Of a stretch of 64,000 nucleotides of DNA, positions 53,498 to 63,818 are shown piece after piece. The stretch covers positions 124,001-188,000 of the forward strand of contig NZ_JQEC01000016.1 in assembly GCF_000764185.1 (NCBI RefSeq), given 5' to 3'. A model generated the notes under the pieces. That model had not been told where the DNA came from and did not search any database. It worked only from the letters and a program-made list of their open reading frames with translations. This stretch comes from Colwellia psychrerythraea. GTDB taxonomy: Bacteria; Pseudomonadota; Gammaproteobacteria; Enterobacterales; Alteromonadaceae. Positions within the stretch are counted from its first letter, which is position 1. Every line of letters begins with the position of its first letter. Position numbers and translations under genes: made by a program.

Positions 53498-56400
53498 CTA
53501 GTTTTGAACTTTAACAAATACACCTTCATTACCATTGGTGAATTCACTTGAGAAAATTACACCACCAGTATCGACATTATCTAAATCAGTTAAATCAGTA
53601 ACTTTTAGGTTATCGATAGAGGTTGAACCATTGTTTTCAATACTTAACTGCAAACCAAAGCCACCTTGAGCATCATCAGCAGTAAAATATTGCCAACTTG
53701 CTTCAAAAACATCAACAAATAAGGCTTTAGTCATATTATAAACTTCAACACCTTCTGTATCAGTAACTACATAACTTAAGTTCACTTTACTACTGTCTTG
53801 TGCATCAGTGGTATATTCAAAGGTATGTTTCAACCATGTAGAATTAGTAACTAAGTCTTTATTAATAGTATTAGACCAATCATGACTAAAGTGATTAGTA
53901 TAAGTATTATCTAAACCGATATGGTTAAAGTTGCGTTGAGCGTTATTTAAACCATAACCACCAAACTCAGCAAAACTAAACCAGCGATAATCATCAGTTG
54001 ATTTTTCAAAGTTAGCGGCCACAAAGTCAGCTTGCCACTCCCAAGTACTTAACCAGTCACGAGTAACTTCGGCAATCTCCCCCTCAGCTAGAGTACGACC
54101 ACCAAAAGCAGCTAATGCTGAAACATCAATTTTTGTATCGCCATCAATATCTGAAGCGTAATAATTTTCCACCCAATTAGTATTTTCTCTGGTAAATATT
54201 TCTGTATTATCAGCAATATTCATCCAAGTTTGACCCACCCACTGTAAATTGTCAGAGAGGATATCACCAGAAACTTCATCTAACCATTGCTCTTGAGTAT
54301 ATACAGTGTTTGCTGCAGGTGGTAAAACATTTCCTTCAGTATCACGCCATTCACCAAAGCTGTGATGATAAACAATTTCGGTATCACTGTCTGTCATGTA
54401 GCCAGCTTGTGAATGATACTTCACGCCAGTCGTTAAGTTTTTACGAACATTTTTAGCACTCAAACTATCATATTGATGAGAAAACATAACGCCATCAATA
54501 TTTTCATAATGATCTGGTATCTCAATATAAGTTTTTGCAATCGCGGTATCTAAGAATACCTTACCATCTACATCTGCAACCGTTGTAGGAGTAACAGTTA
54601 AAGAATCGAGGATACGCTCCCACTTAACATCAATTTGCGCATTATCAGCTCTATATTGACGATAAACATTTTTATGAACATCAACATCAAACCAATCAAA
54701 ACTATGCCATTCTCTATTACTATCTGCAGTATCAATTACATTATTAGCAACATTATTCCAATTTACTTGGTATGGGTCTGTTAGACGTAAAGTAAAACGC
54801 CCTTCAATAATTGCAGGCGTTGAAAATTCAACTCTATGGTTAATAGTTTTAATATCTGTAGCTAAGTTCACAGCCGCTTGTTTACCATTATTATCAACGG
54901 CTGCAGAGTGACGTAATACAGTACCATCACTAACGCCATCAATGACTTCAGCTAAGCTGGTGTAAAATCCGGTTTCAGGGCGGGTCGTAAACTTAGTAGT
55001 TAAGGGTGTTTCACTCATTAACAACTGCAAACCTTCTAAATCAAGAGCATCACCGCCAACGGAAATATTTAAATCTGTATCATATGGTAAAGGATCTGTT
55101 TTCCCTTCATCATCGATTACATAGTTACTATCAAATATAAGGTGTAAACGACGACCCAACCATACTTTCATACTGGTTACATCAACAGTCTCATCAAGTT
55201 CACTTTGGTAGTTAACAGAAATTAAAGCATTGACTGAATCAGCACTCATGTATTTATTAAACTCTACACTCGCTGAGTATACATTCTCAGGGTCTGAGTA
55301 AACTTGTACTATACGCGGATTACCGCCGGTAAAATTATCAGATTCAGAAGCTCGTAATACTTCATAATCTTCGATGACATTATTTTCACCAACAATTGAT
55401 GCTGAAGCGCCGATTGTTAAATATTCATCAACGCTTGCTCCTTGTTTCATTTTTAAGGTATCAACTTGACCCGCGATCATCTGACTATTAGCACTGTCGA
55501 AACCAGAGAAGTAGATGATATCACCAGAAAGTTTCCAAGTAGAAATTTCGTAACGCTCCGTTGTCCATTCACCGTCAAGCATAGTAGTTAATTCACCATC
55601 CACCATACGAACCGCCTTAATGTTGGTACGTTTACCGTAAGCATTATGGCTTTCATCCTCTAGATAAAAAGCATAACCTTTTGATAGTTGAATGTTACGT
55701 TTGCCATTATCAAAATACCCCCACCAATTACTACCAACATTAAAACGCGCAAAAGTTGCTTTACTGTAAGGTAAAATACGCTTTAAATTTGCCCAAGACT
55801 CTGATAATTGAGTATCGTTGTTCCAAGTGTAATCTTCAAATAGGCCATAAATACTACCATCATCCGCTAAAATAACGCGACGTGGTGTACTATCCCAGCT
55901 GTTGCTTGAAAAAGGCTTGGTATTTAAGTTGAAGGTTTCAGCGCCACCAGCAAAGGTAGTACTTTTCTGACCAAAACTTATGCCTTTATTATTTTCACCA
56001 CCATTTTGGCTGAAAATAATAGTGTTATGGTCATCAATAGCATAAAAGAAATCATTCCAATAACCTTGTTTACCAAGCTCTACCGTTGATTGAGTATCAC
56101 CAGCTAGGCCAACGATCATTTTAAGACCAGTATTATCACCCCAATAGCTGTAAACCAAGCTATCCTCATCAATTTTAATATAACTTTGTACCCAGGTATC
56201 GTCACGAGTAATCTCTTTTACTTCACCTGCAGGGTTTATCTTTCGAATAGTAGGCTGTACATTCCAATCTGGTTGCAGATCATACAAATCATTAATACCA
56301 TCGCCTGTAGTATCCAACTCATTAGTAATAATAAGATTACGGGCTAAAACAAAAACATTACCCTGCTCATCAACTTGTAATGGTTTACGCTTATCATCAC

Positions 56401-57112
56401 TCATGGTTTGATGATAGGAGACATCCATTGAGATTGGTAAGGTATTAGCTGCTACACAATTCCAAGCACCATCAGTCGTTGCTACTTTAAAAATGGCACA
56501 GTTGCCCGTTGCTTTAATAAACTCTAGTGAAAGCCAGAAGTCATTTGGTGTTATACCATCATGTTTATCATGATTTGTAATAGCAAAATAAACAAACTGC
56601 TCTGTTTCACCATCTTCGTTCTTTAAATCTTTAACAACAGAATAAGAAACTTTAAAGTCATACTCTGTTTCGGCAGCAAAATTCATTGCGCCATTTTCAT
56701 CGATAATAAATAAGTTACTGGCGCTGCCCCCTTCGCCTTCTTTTGCTACAGCGTTTGAGCTTCTACCTCTCGGCGCTAAAGCTGCGCGCTTTTTCTGTTT
56801 AAAGTCTTCGGTATTATCAGCATCGATGAAGGTAAATGAGTTTAATTTTCCATTAGCACTTTTTGCAGCGCCAACAAGACTTGAACCACCAGGTGTCGCT
56901 ACAGCAGTATTATTTGTGGTTACAACACTAACCGCACCCGTCAATAAAAAGGTAACAGCTGCTGATGTGTCTGGAACTGGATCGGGCTCTGGTGCCGGAA
57001 TTGGTTCTGGTGTCGGAGATGGTTCTGGTGCCACAGATTCTTCACCTCCGCCGCCACAACCAACAAGTAAACTAGCAATTGCGAATGCAATTATATTTTT
57101 TTTCAATATCAT
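53498..57112 (-). CDS. Very large surface lipoprotein of unknown function
   Basis: A 1204-residue protein starting MILKKNIIAFAIASLLVGCGGGG (lipobox LVGC); the open frame reaches 13 codons further, but AAGGG sits about 10 bases before this ATG. A Pro/Glu linker (PEPSPTPEPIPAPEPDPVPD) leads to a long beta-rich region with propeller-like segments around 200-600 (VDEQGNVFVLARNLI, ILADDGSIYGLF, AIDDHNTIIFSQNG). The last 200 residues resemble a concanavalin-like sheet: WQADFVAANFEKSTDDYRWFSFAEFGGYGLN. No family recognised. Probably an outer-membrane-anchored carbohydrate- or surface-binding protein. Monocistronic. Confidence 0.75.
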   Translation of the reverse strand: MILKKNIIAFAIASLLVGCGGGGEESVAPEPSPTPEPIPAPEPDPVPDTSAAVTFLLTGAVSVVTTNNTAVATPGGSSLVGAAKSANGKLNSFTFIDADNTEDFKQKKRAALAPRGRSSNAVAKEGEGGSASNLFIIDENGAMNFAAETEYDFKVSYSVVKDLKNEDGETEQFVYFAITNHDKHDGITPNDFWLSLEFIKATGNCAIFKVATTDGAWNCVAANTLPISMDVSYHQTMSDDKRKPLQVDEQGNVFVLARNLIITNELDTTGDGINDLYDLQPDWNVQPTIRKINPAGEVKEITRDDTWVQSYIKIDEDSLVYSYWGDNTGLKMIVGLAGDTQSTVELGKQGYWNDFFYAIDDHNTIIFSQNGGENNKGISFGQKSTTFAGGAETFNLNTKPFSSNSWDSTPRRVILADDGSIYGLFEDYTWNNDTQLSESWANLKRILPYSKATFARFNVGSNWWGYFDNGKRNIQLSKGYAFYLEDESHNAYGKRTNIKAVRMVDGELTTMLDGEWTTERYEISTWKLSGDIIYFSGFDSANSQMIAGQVDTLKMKQGASVDEYLTIGASASIVGENNVIEDYEVLRASESDNFTGGNPRIVQVYSDPENVYSASVEFNKYMSADSVNALISVNYQSELDETVDVTSMKVWLGRRLHLIFDSNYVIDDEGKTDPLPYDTDLNISVGGDALDLEGLQLLMSETPLTTKFTTRPETGFYTSLAEVIDGVSDGTVLRHSAAVDNNGKQAAVNLATDIKTINHRVEFSTPAIIEGRFTLRLTDPYQVNWNNVANNVIDTADSNREWHSFDWFDVDVHKNVYRQYRADNAQIDVKWERILDSLTVTPTTVADVDGKVFLDTAIAKTYIEIPDHYENIDGVMFSHQYDSLSAKNVRKNLTTGVKYHSQAGYMTDSDTEIVYHHSFGEWRDTEGNVLPPAANTVYTQEQWLDEVSGDILSDNLQWVGQTWMNIADNTEIFTRENTNWVENYYASDIDGDTKIDVSALAAFGGRTLAEGEIAEVTRDWLSTWEWQADFVAANFEKSTDDYRWFSFAEFGGYGLNNAQRNFNHIGLDNTYTNHFSHDWSNTINKDLVTNSTWLKHTFEYTTDAQDSSKVNLSYVVTDTEGVEVYNMTKALFVDVFEASWQYFTADDAQGGFGLQLSIENNGSTSIDNLKVTDLTDLDNVDTGGVIFSSEFTNGNEGVFVKVQN

Positions 57113-57510
57113 TTCAATATATCCCTTATACTCAACATACCAATAAAACAAACGCTTTTATAACAAGGTACTTACAAACGTCCATGTGTAATTTTAACGC
57201 ACAGAGAGTGTCACAAAAACATACAAATCTCAATTAAAATATATATGCTTGAGGGTTATGCTCCTCTCCATTTCATTCATTATTCAGCGGCCTGAATCAC
57301 CTCTTTATACAAAAATCAAACAAGTGAATTTAAGCGTAGTATTTATGCAAGTTATAACGCCACCGACAGAAGTAAATATACAAGATCTCGTATATAAAAT
57401 AGGTTCCTAGAATGGGTTTAAGCAAAGGGGGCTTAAACAAGAATATGGATGAAATACAGGTAAAAATTAAGTATCACGAAGTTACTACAAGTGCCTGTGT
57501 TTTTTTATAA
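57113..57510. other. Intergenic stretch of about 400 bases, no gene seen
   Basis: Between the lipoprotein start and the terminator of the riboflavin cluster I see no gene. The first 100 bases should hold the lipoprotein promoter. Confidence 0.5.
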
Positions 57511-57545
57511 AAAAAGGCAATGCAGCTGAGCTACATTGCCTTTTT
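57511..57545 (-). terminator. Terminator of the riboflavin cluster
   Basis: AAAAAGGCAATG pairs with CATTGCCTTTTT around an 11-base loop, 22 bases after the ribB stop codon; A- and T-runs flank it, so it can work both ways. Confidence 0.88.
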
Positions 57546-57566
57546 CAATCAAAATTTACTTAATGA

Positions 57567-58676
57567 TTAATCAGCTATATATTCAACCACTTCCAAACCA
57601 AAACCAGATAGTGAATGGTATTTGGTTTGTGAGCTTAATAAACGCATTTTACTTACACCTAAGTTAGCTAATATTTGAGAGCCGACACCAACATTACGTG
57701 AACCAACATGACGATTAATTTCTTTTACTGTTTCACCAGCATCTATCTTGGCATATTTTTCAACTAAGTTAATTAATTCAGTCGGTGACTCATGTTTACC
57801 TAATAATACTAGTACACCACCTTCTTTAGCGATTTTTTCTAGTGCACTTGCCATAGGCCAAGTCGCGACACTTTCACGTTGACTGAATAATAAGTCTCTA
57901 AAAGTATTTTCTAAGTGCACACGTACAAGTGTCGGCTGTTCAGCTTTGATTTCACCTTTCGTTAAAGCAAAGTGCGCTTGACCATCAATAGTGTCTTTAA
58001 AAACAGTTAAATCAAACTCACCAAAGGCTGTAGGTAATTTACATTGAGAAACTCTTTCGATAGTGGTTTCAGTAGCATTTCTAAATTCAATTAAATCAGC
58101 AATAGTGCCCATTTTGATATCATGTTTTTGCGCAATAATTTCTAAATCTGGACGGCGCGCCATAGTGCCATCTTCATTTAAAATTTCGACAATAACAGCA
58201 GCTGACTCAAAACCCGCCATGCGTGCTAAATCAACACCCGCTTCAGTATGGCCAGCACGATTTAATACGCCGCCATCTTTAGCAATTAACGGGAAGATGT
58301 GACCAGGTTGTACTATATCAAGATGTGTCGAGCCTTTATTAGCGGCAGCAAGCACAGTAGTAGCACGATCCGCAGCAGAAATACCGGTAGTTACACCGGT
58401 AGCCGCTTCAATTGATACAGTAAAGTTAGTACTAAATTGCGCGTCATTTTTATCTACCATCAAAGGTATTTTTAACGTTTCACATTTTTCACGACTCATT
58501 GGCATACAAATTAAACCACGACCATGAGTTGCCATAAAGTTAATGGCTGCTGGGGTTACTGCTTCAGCAGCCATAATGAAGTCGCCTTCATTTTCCCTAT
58601 CTTCATCATCCATTAAAATAACCATCTTACCTAAGGCAATGTCTGCGATGATTTCTTGTGGGGTATTTAAATTCAT
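57567..58676 (-). CDS. ribB: 3,4-dihydroxy-2-butanone 4-phosphate synthase with degenerate GTP cyclohydrolase II half (RibBX type)
   Basis: A 369-residue protein. The N-terminal 200 residues are a complete Rib[22 protein letters not shown] (acidic metal site), [43 protein letters not shown]. It makes DHBP from ribulose 5-phosphate for riboflavin synthesis. The C-terminal half aligns in position with RibA, but the zinc Cys cluster of the active enzyme (SECLTGD.FGS.RCDC) is missing, so it should not have GTP cyclohydrolase activity. Such RibB-X hybrids are known in Shewanella and relatives. No FMN riboswitch is recognisable in the short gap to ribE. Confidence 0.9.
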   Translation of the reverse strand: MNLNTPQEIIADIALGKMVILMDDEDRENEGDFIMAAEAVTPAAINFMATHGRGLICMPMSREKCETLKIPLMVDKNDAQFSTNFTVSIEAATGVTTGISAADRATTVLAAANKGSTHLDIVQPGHIFPLIAKDGGVLNRAGHTEAGVDLARMAGFESAAVIVEILNEDGTMARRPDLEIIAQKHDIKMGTIADLIEFRNATETTIERVSQCKLPTAFGEFDLTVFKDTIDGQAHFALTKGEIKAEQPTLVRVHLENTFRDLLFSQRESVATWPMASALEKIAKEGGVLVLLGKHESPTELINLVEKYAKIDAGETVKEINRHVGSRNVGVGSQILANLGVSKMRLLSSQTKYHSLSGFGLEVVEYIAD

Positions 58677-58812
58677 TTCGGCCTCTTTGATGGCTAGCTA
58701 TTTTGTTAGCGCCATTTTAACTGTGCATAATTATGATATTTTATGAGTTCATAATTAATATGCTCTCATCATTTGATTATTTAACTTAACTCTTCACTTA
58801 AATTTAAATTGG

Positions 58813-59499
58813 CTACTTGATAAAGCCCGCTTTCAATAACATAGCTTCACTAACGTTCGACTTTGGTGCTTGCTCATTTGATTCGCTTTTAGTTAGCAAG
58901 CGTTCAAGGTAGCGGGCAATTAAGTCCACTTCAATATTCACCTTGGTGCCTACTTGATAGTTGGCAAAGATGGTTTCTTTTACTGTGTGCGGCACTATGG
59001 TCAGTCGAAACTTCCCTATTGAACCGTTTTCACTCAATGCATTCACCGTTAGGCTAGTACCATCAATAGTAACAGAACCCTTTTCAGCAATATAATGTGC
59101 TAAGTCACTTGGCATACTTAACCAGTATTCAATGCTGTTACCATTGTTATTAATGGATAATATTTCACTAACACCATCAACATGGCCTGAAACCATATGA
59201 CCGCCAAAACGTGTGCTTGCCAACATCGCTTTTTCTAGGTTAACTTTACTACCCACTTGATAGTTTGCAAAACCAGTACGCTGCAACGTTTCATTAGAAA
59301 CATCCGCACTATAACTGCCACTGCCTTTCGCGCTATCAAAATCAACAACTGTAAGACAAATACCATTGGTTGCTATTGAGTCGCCCAATTTAACATCACT
59401 CATATCTAAATCATTGGTAGCAATAACTAAACGAGCACCTTGGGCATTAACGTTAATGGCCTTTATAGCACCAACCGCTTCGATAATTCCTGTAAACAT
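58813..59499 (-). CDS. ribE: Riboflavin synthase, alpha subunit
   Basis: A 228-residue enzyme, MFTGIIEAVGAIKAI being the exact family start. It has two lumazine-binding repeats: GDSIATNGICLTVVDF with VNLEKAMLASTRFGGHMVSGHVDGV in the first, and GSVTIDGTSLTVNAL with VNIEVDLIARYLERLL in the second. It converts two lumazines to riboflavin. It lies 8 bases after ribD in the same direction. The C-terminal tail (ESNEQAPKSNVSEAMLLKAGFIK) is slightly longer than usual. Confidence 0.95.
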   Translation of the reverse strand: MFTGIIEAVGAIKAINVNAQGARLVIATNDLDMSDVKLGDSIATNGICLTVVDFDSAKGSGSYSADVSNETLQRTGFANYQVGSKVNLEKAMLASTRFGGHMVSGHVDGVSEILSINNNGNSIEYWLSMPSDLAHYIAEKGSVTIDGTSLTVNALSENGSIGKFRLTIVPHTVKETIFANYQVGTKVNIEVDLIARYLERLLTKSESNEQAPKSNVSEAMLLKAGFIK

Positions 59500-59507
59500 A
59501 GACTTCT

Positions 59508-60752
59508 CTATTTAATATTTTGTTTATTTGTTATTAGCTGGCTAGTAATGCGAATATCAGCACCAACCATACGAAGATCACTAATGGCTAATTCCTTGGC
59601 TTTATTCAACTTGGTTATTGCAGGCATTGCCACTAAGTTTTTACCATCACCACCCATTAATTTAGGCGCTTGATAAAGAATAAGTTCATTAACTAAGTCT
59701 TGCTCAATAAAAGCACCACTTAAGTTTGCGCCTGACTCAATTAAAACATCATTGAGATCGCGTTTTGCTAGTAATGCTAACAAAGATCTTAAATCAATTT
59801 TTGAATTACCTTGCGAGTTTTTAATCACTGGTAATTGTACATGTTCTACGAAATGAGGCCATTTTGGTAAGTTTTCAAGATCTGACTCAAGTTTATTTTC
59901 AACTTTAGCATTATTCGCATTAACTATGCCATTGATGACCAAGATTGGTGATTCATGTTCGAATATTGCAAGGTTTGGCGTTAACCTATTTTGGCTATCA
60001 ATAACAACACGTAATGGCTGACGCAATATTTCTTCTGGATAACTATTCTTTAGATCACCTAATTGTGACCAACGCACCGTCATTTTAGCATTATCGAAGA
60101 TAATTGAGTCTGCACCGCTAATGATTGCGCAACTTTGTGCTCTTAAACGTTGCACATCTTGGCGTGCTGCACTTGATGTGATCCATTTACTTTCGCCACT
60201 GGCCATAGCTGTTTTACCATCAAGACTAGCGGCCAGTTTACAGCGTACATAAGGAAGCTTACTTTCCCTATGATGAATAAAGCCTATGTTAAGTACTCTG
60301 GCACTTTGCTCTAATAAACCAGATTGTGTTTTGATACCTGCTTTTTCTAATAAAGCTAAACCGTTACCCGAAACACGTTGATCAGGATCAACCATAGCAG
60401 CGATAACATGCTTCACTCCGGCATCAACCAGCGCTTGTGCACAAGGTGGTGTACGACCAAAGTGGCTACAAGGCTCTAACGTTACATAAGCTGTAGCCCC
60501 TTTGATTAAAAAAGCATAATTTATTTTCGCTGCAATTAACGCTTTAACTTCAGCATGACCCTGCCCTGCTTTTTGGTGATATCCTTCACCTATTATTTTG
60601 CCAATACCATTTTTATAGTTAACGAGAACACAGCCAACCCTCGGGTTGGGAGAAGTGGTAAAGTGACCTTTTTTGGCTAATTCAATAGCCCTTGCCATAA
60701 AAATGTGGTCTTGATCAGTAAAGTTTTTTTTATCAGCTATAGTAGTTTTCAT
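59508..60752 (-). CDS. ribD: Bifunctional diaminohydroxyphosphoribosylaminopyrimidine deaminase / reductase
   Basis: A 414-residue fusion. The deaminase has the zinc ligands in GHAEVKAL and ATAYVTLEPCSHFGRTPPCAQAL. The reductase half has LPYVRCKLAASLDGKTAMASGESKWITSSAARQDVQRLRAQSCAIISG and DVLIESGANLSGAFIEQDLVNELILYQAPKLMGG. It is longer than the usual 360-380 because of inserts around 240-330. The second and third steps of riboflavin synthesis. It starts one base after nrdR ends, so the two are co-transcribed. Confidence 0.95.
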   Translation of the reverse strand: MKTTIADKKNFTDQDHIFMARAIELAKKGHFTTSPNPRVGCVLVNYKNGIGKIIGEGYHQKAGQGHAEVKALIAAKINYAFLIKGATAYVTLEPCSHFGRTPPCAQALVDAGVKHVIAAMVDPDQRVSGNGLALLEKAGIKTQSGLLEQSARVLNIGFIHHRESKLPYVRCKLAASLDGKTAMASGESKWITSSAARQDVQRLRAQSCAIISGADSIIFDNAKMTVRWSQLGDLKNSYPEEILRQPLRVVIDSQNRLTPNLAIFEHESPILVINGIVNANNAKVENKLESDLENLPKWPHFVEHVQLPVIKNSQGNSKIDLRSLLALLAKRDLNDVLIESGANLSGAFIEQDLVNELILYQAPKLMGGDGKNLVAMPAITKLNKAKELAISDLRMVGADIRITSQLITNKQNIK

Positions 60753-60753
60753 A

Positions 60754-61251
60754 TTATTTAACTGCTTTCACTTGCTTAGTTTTTTTTGCCTTGCCGTTTT
60801 TTTCTTTACCTAAACGGGTGATCTCATCAGCAAACTCACTGATATCTTCAAAAGATAAATACACTGAAGCAAAACGTAAATAAGCGACTTTATCTAATTC
60901 TTTTAGTTGTGCCATGATCAAGTCACCGAGCATTTCACTACTGATTTCTCGCTCGCCTGTAGCACGCATTTGTGACTTTAACTTATTAACAGCTAGCTCT
61001 ATCTGCTCCATGCTAACTGGGCGTTTTTCTAGGGCGCGGGATAAACCACTACGCATCTTATCTTCGTTAAAGGGCTCTCTGCTGCCATCACGTTTAATAA
61101 TACGTGGCATAACCAACTCAGCACTTTCAAAGGTGGTGTAACGCTCATGACAAGCTAAGCATTCACGACGTCGTCGCACTTGATGGCCATCAGAAACTAA
61201 ACGTGAATCTATGACCTTAGTGTCATTAGCGGAACAAAATGGACAATACAT
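60754..61251 (-). CDS. nrdR: Transcriptional repressor NrdR
   Basis: A 165-residue regulator. The zinc ribbon is [17 protein letters not shown]...[16 protein letters not shown] (four Cys), followed by the ATP-cone ([31 protein letters not shown] and [19 protein letters not shown]). It senses ATP/dATP and represses ribonucleotide reductase genes. The Lys-rich tail is longer than in E. coli. It is directly followed by ribD, the conserved order. Confidence 0.96.
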   Translation of the reverse strand: MYCPFCSANDTKVIDSRLVSDGHQVRRRRECLACHERYTTFESAELVMPRIIKRDGSREPFNEDKMRSGLSRALEKRPVSMEQIELAVNKLKSQMRATGEREISSEMLGDLIMAQLKELDKVAYLRFASVYLSFEDISEFADEITRLGKEKNGKAKKTKQVKAVK

Positions 61252-61310
61252 GGATTACCTACGAAAATTAAAGCTAAAAGATATAAGCGGTAGTTTATGG
61301 ACTAAAACGA

Positions 61311-61337
61311 AAAATGGCCGCTCAAGGCGACCATTTT
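61311..61337 (-). terminator. Terminator of glyA
   Basis: AAAATGG pairs with CCATTTT and an inner CG/CG pair extends the stem past a mismatch; T-rich bases follow on the minus strand, 47 bases after the glyA stop codon. Confidence 0.65.
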
Positions 61338-61383
61338 AATATAAATTCACTTATTTTAGTGAATTAGTTTTTCATTCAGTATT

Positions 61384-62643
61384 TTACTTTTGGTATACAG
61401 GGAAATTAGCACATAACGCTTTAACTTCACCTTGAACACGCGTGATAACATCTTCATTTTCGATATCATCAAGAATGTCACAGATCCAACCTGTTAACGC
61501 TTGAGTTTCTTCTACACCAAAACCACGACGAGTGATTGCTGGAGTGCCTAAACGTAGGCCAGAAGTAACAAACGGAGAACGCGGATCATTTGGTACAGAG
61601 TTTTTGTTTACTGTAATGTGTGCTTTACCTAAAGCCGCATCAGCATCTTTACCAGTAATATCTTTATCAATTAGATCAAGTAACAATAAGTGGTTTTCAG
61701 TACCGTTGGATACAACTTTGTAACCACGTTCTTGTAATACTGCAACCATAGCTTTAGCGTTATCTAAAACATTTTGCTGATAAACTTTAAACTCTGGCTC
61801 TAACGCTTCTTTAAATGCTACCGCTTTAGCAGCAATGATGTGCATTAATGGGCCTCCTTGGCCACCAGGGAAAACAGCGCTGTTAAGCTTCTTATAAATA
61901 GCTTCGTCATCACAAGCTGAAACGATTAAACCGCCACGTGGGCCGGCTAATGTTTTATGTGTAGTAGTTGTAACAACATGTGCATGTGGTAATGGGCTTG
62001 GGTAAAGACCTGCAGCGATAAGACCTGCAACGTGAGCCATATCAACGAAGAAGATAGCGTCAATTTTATCAGCTATCGTGCGCATACGTGCCCAGTCAAC
62101 AACACCTGAGAATGCTGAGAAACCACCAATAATCATTTCTGGTCTGTGTTCTAAAGCTAAACGCTCTAATTCTTCGTAATCGATATCGCCAGTTTCAGGG
62201 TGTAGACCATATTGGAATGCTTCATAAGACTTACCTGAAAAACTTACGTGTGAACCATGAGTTAAATGACCACCGTGAGCCAAGCTCATGCCTAACACTT
62301 TACCACCTGGTGAAACTAAAGCTTGAAAAACAGCTGCGTTAGCTTGTGAACCAGCATGTGGTTGCACGTTAGCATAGGTAGCACCAAATAATTCTTTAGC
62401 GCGGTCAATGGCTAATTGCTCAGCAACATCAACATACTCACAACCACCGTAATAACGTTTACCAGGGTAACCTTCTGCGTATTTATTAGTAAGTTGAGAG
62501 CCTTGTGCTTCAAGAACACGTGGGCTACAGTAGTTTTCAGAAGCGATTAATTCAATGTGTTCTTCTTGACGAACAACTTCATTGCTTATTGCTTGAGCTA
62601 GTTCTGGATCAAATTCGGCAATATTCATTTCACGAGTAAACAT
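61384..62643 (-). CDS. glyA: Serine hydroxymethyltransferase
   Basis: A 419-residue PLP enzyme of standard length. Landmarks are [46 protein letters not shown], the cofactor lysine in [15 protein letters not shown] (K230), [20 protein letters not shown] and the end [19 protein letters not shown]. It interconverts serine and glycine, feeding one-carbon units to folate. It lies upstream of nrdR with its own terminator. Confidence 0.97.
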   Translation of the reverse strand: MFTREMNIAEFDPELAQAISNEVVRQEEHIELIASENYCSPRVLEAQGSQLTNKYAEGYPGKRYYGGCEYVDVAEQLAIDRAKELFGATYANVQPHAGSQANAAVFQALVSPGGKVLGMSLAHGGHLTHGSHVSFSGKSYEAFQYGLHPETGDIDYEELERLALEHRPEMIIGGFSAFSGVVDWARMRTIADKIDAIFFVDMAHVAGLIAAGLYPSPLPHAHVVTTTTHKTLAGPRGGLIVSACDDEAIYKKLNSAVFPGGQGGPLMHIIAAKAVAFKEALEPEFKVYQQNVLDNAKAMVAVLQERGYKVVSNGTENHLLLLDLIDKDITGKDADAALGKAHITVNKNSVPNDPRSPFVTSGLRLGTPAITRRGFGVEETQALTGWICDILDDIENEDVITRVQGEVKALCANFPVYQK

Positions 62644-63013
62644 GGTTTATTCCTTAAGTATTTCAGCCCAAGGCTGCAAACAATGCCCTAATACTTTTTT
62701 TATAAAGTGAATTAGGACACACAAAAATTAATGGCAGTATATTGCCTGATTTTTACCTGTATGTACACGGCAAAACGGGCTAGTTTTAGTGCATTTAATA
62801 CTCTTCTATAACCTAATTTATTAAGCTATGTTACTAAGAAGTGCAATAAAAGCTTTCACCAAAACAAGCGCACAGACTATAACCAATAAAAAACCAAGAC
62901 ACAACGAATATAAAACAGGTTTCACAACAAAAATCCGAACAATAAACAACAAGTGCAGTAAAGCGCAAATATTTCATGTCACACGTGAAAAATATTACGC
63001 AATTAAAAATAAA
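62644..63013. other. Intergenic stretch of about 370 bases, no gene seen
   Basis: An AT-rich region between glyA and the terminator of the membrane-protein gene. The left part should hold the glyA promoter; I found no convincing PurR or MetR site. A plus-strand open frame at 62828-63097 is Lys/Thr-rich and runs through the hairpin, so I do not take it as a gene. Confidence 0.5.
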
Positions 63014-63048
63014 AACGGCATTATTGAATACTTTTCAATAATGCCGTT
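63014..63048 (-). terminator. Terminator of the 63114 membrane-protein gene
   Basis: A 15-bp perfect stem (AACGGCATTATTGAA with its complement) and a five-base loop, followed on the minus strand by Ts; 65 bases after the stop codon. Confidence 0.85.
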
Positions 63049-63113
63049 CATTTATTGCTGTTATCTTGCTGCAACTTTTAGCCTAACCTTTCAATAGTGC
63101 TTAAGGTGAATAG

Positions 63114-63818
63114 CTATAATGATGCAAATTTCGCTAATTCTTTATGTCTTTTTTTATGGAACCAATGAGTAATAACCCACATAACAATTACAAAACTATT
63201 CATCACAATAAAAGGCGGCCAAGGTGACTTCTCTGACTCTTTAAGCATCACATAAATATACCAATTAGCGGCTGGCAGTAATAACCAACACGACAGCTTT
63301 ATAAGTTTGATATATTTAATTGAAGACTCTACCCCTGCAATAGCGTTGGCTACCGCTTTATCAGGGCTATCACAACACTGTTGCCAAATCCGCAAACGTA
63401 TTTTTATTTCATAATAGACAAAAATTATTGAACCTAGGCTGGCAAAAGCAAGGTAAGCGATGGTAGCTATGCCCCAATCGCCTAGATACAAACCAACTAT
63501 TAGCGCAATGATAAGTCCGACTGTGGCTAATATGTCAATGGCTAACAAAGATTTTGCCAGTAAAGTTCGCTTTTTAGTTAGCTTTAATAGCGCCTGAACA
63601 TCTGCTTTTTCATAAGGTTGGCTTTGCCAGTCTTGACTAAGGGCTAACCAGTTGTCATCTAATGGCGGGTACTCTTTATCTGGCTCTGGTGAACTGTTTT
63701 TTGGGGCCAATGAGGCTAGATCAATCTGTTTTGTTTTAACAATAATACTATGTTCTGTTTCTAGTTTATGGGGCTCTACCGACGATGTATCTTCATTTTC
63801 CAATACTGATTTATCCAT
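63114..63818 (-). CDS. Membrane protein coupled to a sigma factor (possible anti-sigma factor)
   Basis: A 234-residue protein with a polar, acidic N-terminal part (1-85) and four hydrophobic helices: LLAIDILATVGLIIALIVGLYL, GIATIAYLAFASLGSIIFVYY, KLIKLSCWLLLPAANWYIYVML and PFIVMNSFVIVMWVITHWF. It overlaps the end of the sigma-factor gene by 8 bases, the usual place for an anti-sigma gene. No HxxxCxxC zinc motif is seen. The anti-sigma role is inferred from position only. Confidence 0.7.
   Translation of the reverse strand: MDKSVLENEDTSSVEPHKLETEHSIIVKTKQIDLASLAPKNSSPEPDKEYPPLDDNWLALSQDWQSQPYEKADVQALLKLTKKRTLLAKSLLAIDILATVGLIIALIVGLYLGDWGIATIAYLAFASLGSIIFVYYEIKIRLRIWQQCCDSPDKAVANAIAGVESSIKYIKLIKLSCWLLLPAANWYIYVMLKESEKSPWPPFIVMNSFVIVMWVITHWFHKKRHKELAKFASL

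Noticed and set aside
62828..63097. 89-residue open frame on the plus strand
   Set aside because: It is Lys/Thr-rich, lacks a ribosome binding site and runs through the terminator hairpin of the opposite gene.
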